A stretch of DNA of 64,000 nucleotides, from positions 248,001 through 312,000 of the forward strand of contig NZ_SLUI01000002.1 in assembly GCF_004339805.1 (NCBI RefSeq), read 5' to 3'. This document shows, piece after piece, positions 60,366 to 64,000 of this stretch. Position 1 is the stretch's first letter. The number at the start of each line of letters is the position of its first letter. The stretch is from Anaerospora hongkongensis. Its GTDB lineage: Bacteria > Bacillota > Negativicutes > Sporomusales > DSM-15969. The notes under the pieces are model-generated. The model was given only the letters and a program-made list of their open reading frames with translations. It was not told the DNA's origin and did no database searches. The position numbers were made by a program, and so were the translations under genes.

Positions 60366-61286
60366 TCATCCTTTGGGCTTTAAAGGCAGCTTGCCATGAT
60401 GCATACCTGCATGATATCCCCCATGCTGCTGTAACAGTACAGGCCGGTTTCTAAATACTTTGGCCGTAACCCTAAGAACGACTGTTACATCACAACGTCG
60501 GGCCCCTTTCTTTTTCCAGTGATGATGGTGGCCATGATCACAGCTGCAATGATCATAGTCATGACCGCAGTGGTCGCAGTGATCATGGTCATGGCCGCAG
60601 TCACAATGATCATAGTCATGACCGCAGTGATCGCAGTAATCATGGTCATGATCGCAGTCACAATGATCATAGTCATGGCCGCAGTACTGACAGTACTTTT
60701 TCTTTTTATGGTGATGAGGCTTGTAAGGTTTGCAATGATCGCAGTCGCAGTCATGATGATGGCCATGATCGCAATCATCCTCGTCGTCACAATCACAGTC
60801 ATGATCCCAATCATCGTCCCATTTCCAGTGACTCTTTCTATAATCCCAGTCAGGATTATGTTTATACCAGTGAGCCCGGGTGCATTCATCACAGTCATAA
60901 TCTATAAATTCAACTACGACATCCGCTTCGGCATCCATACCTGACGAGGCCCCCCAGATATCAACGTCGGCAGTAAAGCGGATATTGCGCACTTCTATGG
61001 CATGTACCGGCTTCTTCGGTTCACAAGCCGCATATAAGACTTTTACTTCATAGCAGCCACGAACGATAACTTTATCACATATAGCATTAACATATGTCAG
61101 TTTTAAGTCTTTTACATAAACATCAATAATTTGATCTATAGCCGGATTTCGTCTGGGAACACGAACACAAATGTCCATTGACTTTTGTGTTTGGTTTTCG
61201 CCAACTAGCTGACAAACAACCATGGCTGGCGATATTGGCTGTATACAATTACCAATGTATTTTCCCCGATCTTCCTCTTCTGCCAC
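60366..61286 (-). CDS. SPOCS-domain coat-like protein with Cys/His/Asp-rich insert
   Basis: A 306-residue protein whose N-terminal ~130 residues and last ~45 residues form one SPOCS (DUF3794) domain (DICVRVPRRNPAIDQIIDVYV, VRGCYEVKVLYAA, then RRCDVTVVLRVTAKVF). SPOCS domains occur in spore assembly proteins such as SafA partners and SipL. Between these parts, residues ~131-260 are an insert with a very high share of Cys, His and Asp. It includes three near-identical 19-residue units (198-216, 217-235, 236-254) of the form xCxxCGHDYDHCxCxHxHx. Each unit has five Cys-His positions fit for metal binding. GTG 61286 follows GGAGGTGAGGG. Function beyond spore coat and metal binding is inference. 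Confidence 0.8.
   Translation of the reverse strand: MAEEEDRGKYIGNCIQPISPAMVVCQLVGENQTQKSMDICVRVPRRNPAIDQIIDVYVKDLKLTYVNAICDKVIVRGCYEVKVLYAACEPKKPVHAIEVRNIRFTADVDIWGASSGMDAEADVVVEFIDYDCDECTRAHWYKHNPDWDYRKSHWKWDDDWDHDCDCDDEDDCDHGHHHDCDCDHCKPYKPHHHKKKKYCQYCGHDYDHCDCDHDHDYCDHCGHDYDHCDCGHDHDHCDHCGHDYDHCSCDHGHHHHWKKKGARRCDVTVVLRVTAKVFRNRPVLLQQHGGYHAGMHHGKLPLKPKG
60525..60695 (-). repeat. Three tandem 57-bp coding repeats
   Basis: Units 60639-60695, 60582-60638 and 60525-60581 encode the 19-residue metal-ligand units. The DNA copies are nearly identical, which suggests recent expansion by slippage or unequal exchange. Confidence 0.8.
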
Positions 61287-61312
61287 GATACCCTCACCTC
61301 CCTAGAGTTTTC

Positions 61313-61333
61313 GTACTGCAATATATGCAGTAC
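61313..61333. promoter_or_regulatory. Perfect palindrome upstream of the SPOCS gene
   Basis: GTACTGCA (61313-61320) and TGCAGTAC (61326-61333) are perfect inverted repeats with ATATA between, 27 to 47 bases before the SPOCS start. A transcription factor site is likely; it is also equally placed for the divergent ferritin-like gene 90 bases away. Confidence 0.55.
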
Positions 61334-61423
61334 ATAACAATAATGACACAATAAATTAGCTCACCAGCAGAATGTTTTTTTGCCTGATCTTCCATACTAC
61401 TCTTAGAAAAGGAGCTGAATGTA

Positions 61424-61747
61424 ATGGCTATCGTAAGTAATCCCTTTGTTGCCAATCTGCCTAAGCAATTGTCCAATGAAGAGTTATTACAGGCACTGCG
61501 CATCGATATTATCGGTGAATATGAGGCAGTAATCGGCTATGAGGCACATGCTCAGGCAGCTGCCGATCCGCGTGTAAAGCAAATTCTTCTTAAGCTTGCT
61601 GATGATGAACGAAAACATGTCGGACAGCTCCAGCAATTGCTGATTCTGTTGAGTCCTAGAGAAGGACAGCTGCTGGATCAGGGAAAACAGGTTGTTGCAC
61701 AGCAAGAGCAAAATCCTCTGCAAGCTGTCAATCCATTCGTCAATTAA
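61424..61747 (+). CDS. Ferritin-like two-helix protein
   Basis: A 107-residue protein with two long helices. The iron-ligand pattern is IIGEYEAVIGYEAH in helix 1 and DDERKHVGQLQQLL in helix 2 (E-x2-H). A single hairpin like this resembles encapsulin-cargo ferritins (EncFtn) and the demethoxyubiquinone hydroxylase-type group, where dimers rebuild a four-helix bundle. The Gln-rich C-terminus (VVAQQEQNPLQAVNPF) could be a tail or targeting peptide. No encapsulin shell gene lies in the window. Spores often contain related manganese/iron proteins. AAAAGGAG precedes the ATG by nine bases. Confidence 0.75.
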   Translation: MAIVSNPFVANLPKQLSNEELLQALRIDIIGEYEAVIGYEAHAQAAADPRVKQILLKLADDERKHVGQLQQLLILLSPREGQLLDQGKQVVAQQEQNPLQAVNPFVN

Positions 61748-61750
61748 AAT

Positions 61751-61788
61751 GCAAAAGAGCCGGAACTTAAGCGTTCCGGCTCTTTTGC
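61751..61788. terminator. Bidirectional terminator
   Basis: GCAAAAGAGCCGGAAC pairs with GTTCCGGCTCTTTTGC, a 16-bp perfect stem between the ferritin-like gene and the convergent sspH. Confidence 0.9.
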
Positions 61789-61794
61789 ATTTCA

Positions 61795-61995
61795 TTAATC
61801 CACCATTGATTCAAAGTTTCCGGTCTCTTCCAACTCTTCAATAGGCACATCACACTTATCCTGACTGCCTAGGATCACGATTTCCGCCCTATTTTGTACC
61901 TTATTAACACTTTCAATCCAAACCGGTTTGCCATGCCAAGTTACTTCAAAGTTAAAGGATGAGCTGATTATTTCGGCTGCACGATTTTGTTGCAT
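61795..61995 (-). CDS. sspH: Small acid-soluble spore protein, H family
   Basis: A 66-residue SASP of the H family. It reads NRAAEIISSSFNFEVTWHGK then PVWIESV, with a C-terminal VPIEELEE, matching the SspH pattern RAQEIxxSxxxxxVTYxGxPVYI and VPVxxLxE. Such proteins are made in the forespore late in sporulation. The ATG at 61995 has AAAGGGGT upstream; a GTG two codons before it lies inside the site. This gene is the clearest evidence that the organism forms endospores. Confidence 0.88.
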   Translation of the reverse strand: MQQNRAAEIISSSFNFEVTWHGKPVWIESVNKVQNRAEIVILGSQDKCDVPIEELEETGNFESMVD

Positions 61996-62046
61996 TTCCA
62001 CACCCCTTTCAAGAGTAGTATGGGAGAAAGCACCATAACCTATGCG

Positions 62047-62367
62047 TTATTTGGAGCGTCTTTTTTCCATTAAGAGGGAATACGCCATCCATTTTTCCTG
62101 CTGCTTGCGCTTCAATTTCAGCTTATCCTGCTCATCGGGGCACTTTCCAATCAGCTCTTCCAATAATGCAATTTCTTTCCTTATTTCCATTTCAGCAGGA
62201 ATCATACCTGAATTTTTCAAGACCTTATAAGCCATTCGCAAATCGGGGGGAATATGGCGGGACTCTGTTAAGTCAAGCGGCTTTCCCTTACCTGACAGGT
62301 TTTCAAATTCCCCGTTCTTTATAGCGTCCTGAATTTTTTGTTCTGCCAGTTTAGCAAAGACATCCAT
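62047..62367 (-). CDS. DUF1992/DnaJ-related small protein
   Basis: A 106-residue protein of the DUF1992 family (YhdN/DnaJC28-like domain). It has MDVFAKLAEQKIQDAIKNGE then FENLSGKGKPLDLTE, the family core, and a charged helical C-terminus (LEELIGKCPDEQDKLKLKRK). Function is unknown. The start at 62367 was chosen since homologues begin MDxFxxIAExKI; the frame extends to 62424 with no ribosome site there. It is divergent from the FolT-like gene. Confidence 0.75.
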   Translation of the reverse strand: MDVFAKLAEQKIQDAIKNGEFENLSGKGKPLDLTESRHIPPDLRMAYKVLKNSGMIPAEMEIRKEIALLEELIGKCPDEQDKLKLKRKQQEKWMAYSLLMEKRRSK

Positions 62368-62476
62368 AGCGCTGTCCGTTCTCCCTTGCTCTATAAATTG
62401 ATCGCCATTGCTTTTTTGCGGCATCCATGTACAATAAAGGTAAGACTACTCTCTTTTTTAGAAAAGGAGACAAACT

Positions 62477-63025
62477 ATGGTATACACTTCAACAAAACGC
62501 CTGGTATATTTAGCTCTTCTCATGAGCTTATCAATTGTGCTTACCCGCATTGCCAGCATTACCATTCCGTTTGAAGGCGTTATTACACTGCGACTCGGAC
62601 TAGGCCAATTACCGATAATGCTTGCCGGCTTATTATTTGGTCCTTACTGGGGATTCACTACCGGGATTTTAGCAGATATTATTGGCTTTAACTTAAATCC
62701 TCTCGGCATTTATTTGCCCCAGTTCTCCTTGATAGCCGGCTTGCATGGCTTACTACCGCCGCTTATTATACGCTTGTTCGGCAAAAACTATCCAGCCCAT
62801 TCTCTAACAGGGGCCATCGCCCTTACCCAGATCGTAACTTCACTGCTGCTTACTCCCTATGTGCTAAAAACGGCCTTTGGCATTCCCTGGCTGATAAGTA
62901 TGCCGGGACGACTTGCTTCCCAGCTGCTGATCATTCCGGCCTATATCTTGTTGACAAAAAAAATTATAACAGCCCTTAATTTACCCCTTTTTCCCGCAAG
63001 AAAGGGCCATATTTCTTATCATTGA
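62477..63025 (+). CDS. ECF transporter S component, FolT-like
   Basis: A 182-residue membrane protein of six segments with the S-component fold (LVYLALLMSLSIVLTRIASI, RLGLGQLPIMLAGLLFGPYWG). The sequence GFTTGILADIIGFNLNPLG and GFTxGxxxD-type motif match the FolT/folate S components. It would bind folate or a related pterin and couple to a shared ECF module encoded elsewhere. Substrate is not proven. Start ATG 62477 follows AAAAGGAG. Its last 50 bases overlap the convergent hemerythrin gene. Confidence 0.8.
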   Translation: MVYTSTKRLVYLALLMSLSIVLTRIASITIPFEGVITLRLGLGQLPIMLAGLLFGPYWGFTTGILADIIGFNLNPLGIYLPQFSLIAGLHGLLPPLIIRLFGKNYPAHSLTGAIALTQIVTSLLLTPYVLKTAFGIPWLISMPGRLASQLLIIPAYILLTKKIITALNLPLFPARKGHISYH

Positions 63026-63395
63026 CCAGAATATGATCCGTAAGCCAGTCACGTAAGAATTCAAATGTGGAAAAAGATAAAGCTATTTCACCGGCAGACA
63101 AGCGACTGGATAAAGCGGTAATTTTCTCACGAAATGCATCATGTTCGGATAGATGCTCTGTATATTCGGAAAAGTGATATTCACTCATCAATTGTTCTTC
63201 CACTGTAAAATGGTACTCGGCATAATCCTCAAGCTGCACTAAAATACTAGCTGTCAAAGCCCGTTCCTGCTCAACATCCTCACAGGCGAAAACACCCGCA
63301 TAGAGTTGATTGATCAATGCAACCAGGCGCTGGTGATGCTTATCCATTAACGCGATTCCTGTAGAATAGCTGTCCTTCCATTCAATAAAATCCAT
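62976..63395 (-). CDS. Bacteriohemerythrin
   Basis: A 139-residue single-domain hemerythrin. The di-iron ligands are visible: IALMDKHHQRLVALIN (H-x3-type first His), YHFTVEEQLMSEYHFSEYTEH (HFxxEE ligands), LSEHDAFREKI, and WLTDHILVND near the C-terminus (HxxxxD). It binds oxygen in air-exposed anaerobes, for oxygen protection or delivery. The ATG at 63395 has GGGGAGA seven bases upstream; the frame extends eight residues further. Its 3' end overlaps the convergent FolT-like gene by 50 bases. Confidence 0.9.
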   Translation of the reverse strand: MDFIEWKDSYSTGIALMDKHHQRLVALINQLYAGVFACEDVEQERALTASILVQLEDYAEYHFTVEEQLMSEYHFSEYTEHLSEHDAFREKITALSSRLSAGEIALSFSTFEFLRDWLTDHILVNDKKYGPFLREKGVN

Positions 63396-63490
63396 TTGTT
63401 CTTCTCCCCACATCTTCATTTATTTTGGGTTATTCCACAGCCGTCACCAATTCCCTGCCTGCCGGAACCGGCAAACGATTCAACCACAAA

Positions 63491-63520
63491 CAAGACCGTC
63501 ACGGAACCGTGGCGGTCTTG
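63491..63520. terminator. Bidirectional terminator
   Basis: CAAGACCGTCACGG pairs with CCGTGGCGGTCTTG around two to four bases, with T-rich flanks on the plus strand; it follows the lipid kinase stop on the minus strand. Confidence 0.85.
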
Positions 63521-63531
63521 TTTTGTTTTTC

Positions 63532-64000
63532 TTATTTGATAAAGCCTGTTATCTTTTTAAAGTGTACAGTCCTGGCTGGGGAAAAAACCCTGAGACGCTG
63601 GGGAAGTGCTGTAATTGTTAAAGGTAAGGCTGGTCCCAGTTCTCCATCTAAATCACTTTCAACCAATTCATCACTCTCAATGCTAATCCGCGAAGCTTGC
63701 AGATACTGAACTGCCTTATGATTAATATGCGCTCCTGATAAAAGACTGATCAAAATACGGGCAAGTTCGGGTAAACTGCAGCGATGAACAATAAGCAAGT
63801 CAAGCTTGCCATCATCAATGCGGGCATGTGGTGCGATGCGGTCAAAACTGCCGACTGTTCCGCCATTCATGACCAGAAAAAGCATCACTTCACTGTCGAT
63901 AATCACATCATCCGCACAAATAGTCATGCGAATGGCCCGGAACCGGGGCAGCTCTTCAATCCCCTTTAGATAATATGCCGCTTTGCCCAATGTATTTTTC
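63532..64000 (-). CDS. YegS/DagK-type lipid kinase, C-terminal fragment
   Basis: The last ~156 residues of a minus-strand gene that runs off the right edge. The frame stays open to base 64000 and codes NTLGKAAYYLKGIEELPRFR, a conserved internal block of diacylglycerol kinase-like proteins, so no start is in the window. FLVMNGGTVGSFDRIAPHARIDDGKLDLLIV is the second hallmark, with the C-terminal catalytic acidic residues. These kinases phosphorylate diacylglycerol or a related lipid. The N-terminal ATP-binding GGDGT motif would be beyond the edge. Confidence 0.85.
   Translation of the reverse strand, partial: KNTLGKAAYYLKGIEELPRFRAIRMTICADDVIIDSEVMLFLVMNGGTVGSFDRIAPHARIDDGKLDLLIVHRCSLPELARILISLLSGAHINHKAVQYLQASRISIESDELVESDLDGELGPALPLTITALPQRLRVFSPARTVHFKKITGFIK

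Noticed and set aside
60525..60695. CRISPR array
   Set aside because: The 57-bp repeats are contiguous, in frame within a gene and without spacers. They are coding repeats.
60485..60944. Long Met/Ile/Thr-rich and Met/Val-rich frames on both strands over the Cys/His repeat
   Set aside because: They are out-of-frame readings of the repeated metal-ligand codons and have low-complexity composition. The in-frame SPOCS protein explains the region.
1..64000. Insertion sequences, prophage, integrons, tRNA or rRNA genes
   Set aside because: No transposase, integrase or RNA gene signatures were seen on either strand.

Overview
The window reads as a chromosomal segment of an anaerobic, endospore-forming Bacillota. 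A Negativicutes relative such as the Sporomusaceae fits best, but that is inference. The evidence is strong AGGAGG-type ribosome sites, intrinsic terminators with U-tracts, a spore SASP of the H family (61795-61995), a SPOCS-domain coat-like protein (60366-61286), and many oxygen-sensitive or anaerobic enzymes. These include a B12-dependent diol dehydratase, 4-hydroxybutyryl-CoA dehydratase, a RnfC-like PduS, and old-yellow-enzyme and nitroreductase genes. I see no transposase, phage, CRISPR array, tRNA or rRNA. Both ends cut through genes: a HelD/UvrD-like helicase at the left and a YegS-type lipid kinase at the right.

Region 1 (1-2.7 kb) holds the helicase tail, a hemolysin III-type membrane protein and aspartase. 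Region 2 (2.8-17.4 kb, minus strand) is a complete pdu-type bacterial microcompartment operon in the order U-V-A-B-C-D-E-G-H-K-J-L-N-O-P-S-T plus an unidentified membrane protein. It encodes the shell (A, B, J, K, N, T, U), the dehydratase (C, D, E) with its reactivase (G, H), cobalamin adenosyltransferase (O), aldehyde dehydrogenase (P), phosphotransacylase (L) and cobalamin reductase (S). A two-component pair lies upstream (17.5-20.4 kb). It splits the PocR system: the PocR ligand domain is on the kinase and the AraC DNA-binding domain is on the response regulator. cobT, behind a cobalamin riboswitch, and an iron alcohol dehydrogenase (20.6-23.3 kb) supply cofactor and reducing-equivalent disposal.

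Region 3 (23.4-30.9 kb, minus) is a 4-hydroxybutyrate module: permease, 4-hydroxybutyryl-CoA dehydratase, a NifU-like protein, a Cys-rich unknown, CoA-transferase and a HesB-like protein. It is read from a clear sigma-54 promoter, next to a CBS-PAS-PAS-AAA+-Fis activator. Region 4 (31-42 kb) has a soluble chemoreceptor, a LysR/FabK/malic enzyme/gamma-carbonic anhydrase locus, a lactate permease with a LysR gene, and an HxlR-controlled flavin oxidoreductase operon.

The stretch at 42.12-42.74 kb has no credible gene. On the minus strand it folds into a chain of hairpins, two capped by GAAA tetraloops and rich in G-U pairs, and it ends in a perfect intrinsic terminator. I regard it as a candidate undescribed structured RNA. 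Region 5 (42.7-57.6 kb) has a HAD phosphatase, a bactofilin-like/PAP2 fusion, the PEP-hydrolase/Tm-1 pair, an amidase with a YhfC protease, and a second sigma-54 system (PrpR-type activator, MatC-like carrier, zinc dehydrogenase). It also holds panC-panD with a BASS transporter, behind a pan-motif-like leader with an attenuator, and an MFS transporter with a soluble chemoreceptor.

Region 6 (58.5-64 kb) has a Liv-type binding protein and a block of small genes: a Spo0E-like protein, a SPOCS protein with a Cys/His/Asp-rich insert, a ferritin-like hairpin protein, SspH, a DUF1992 protein, a FolT-like ECF component and bacteriohemerythrin. Functions are assigned from motifs and family knowledge, and no database search was run.
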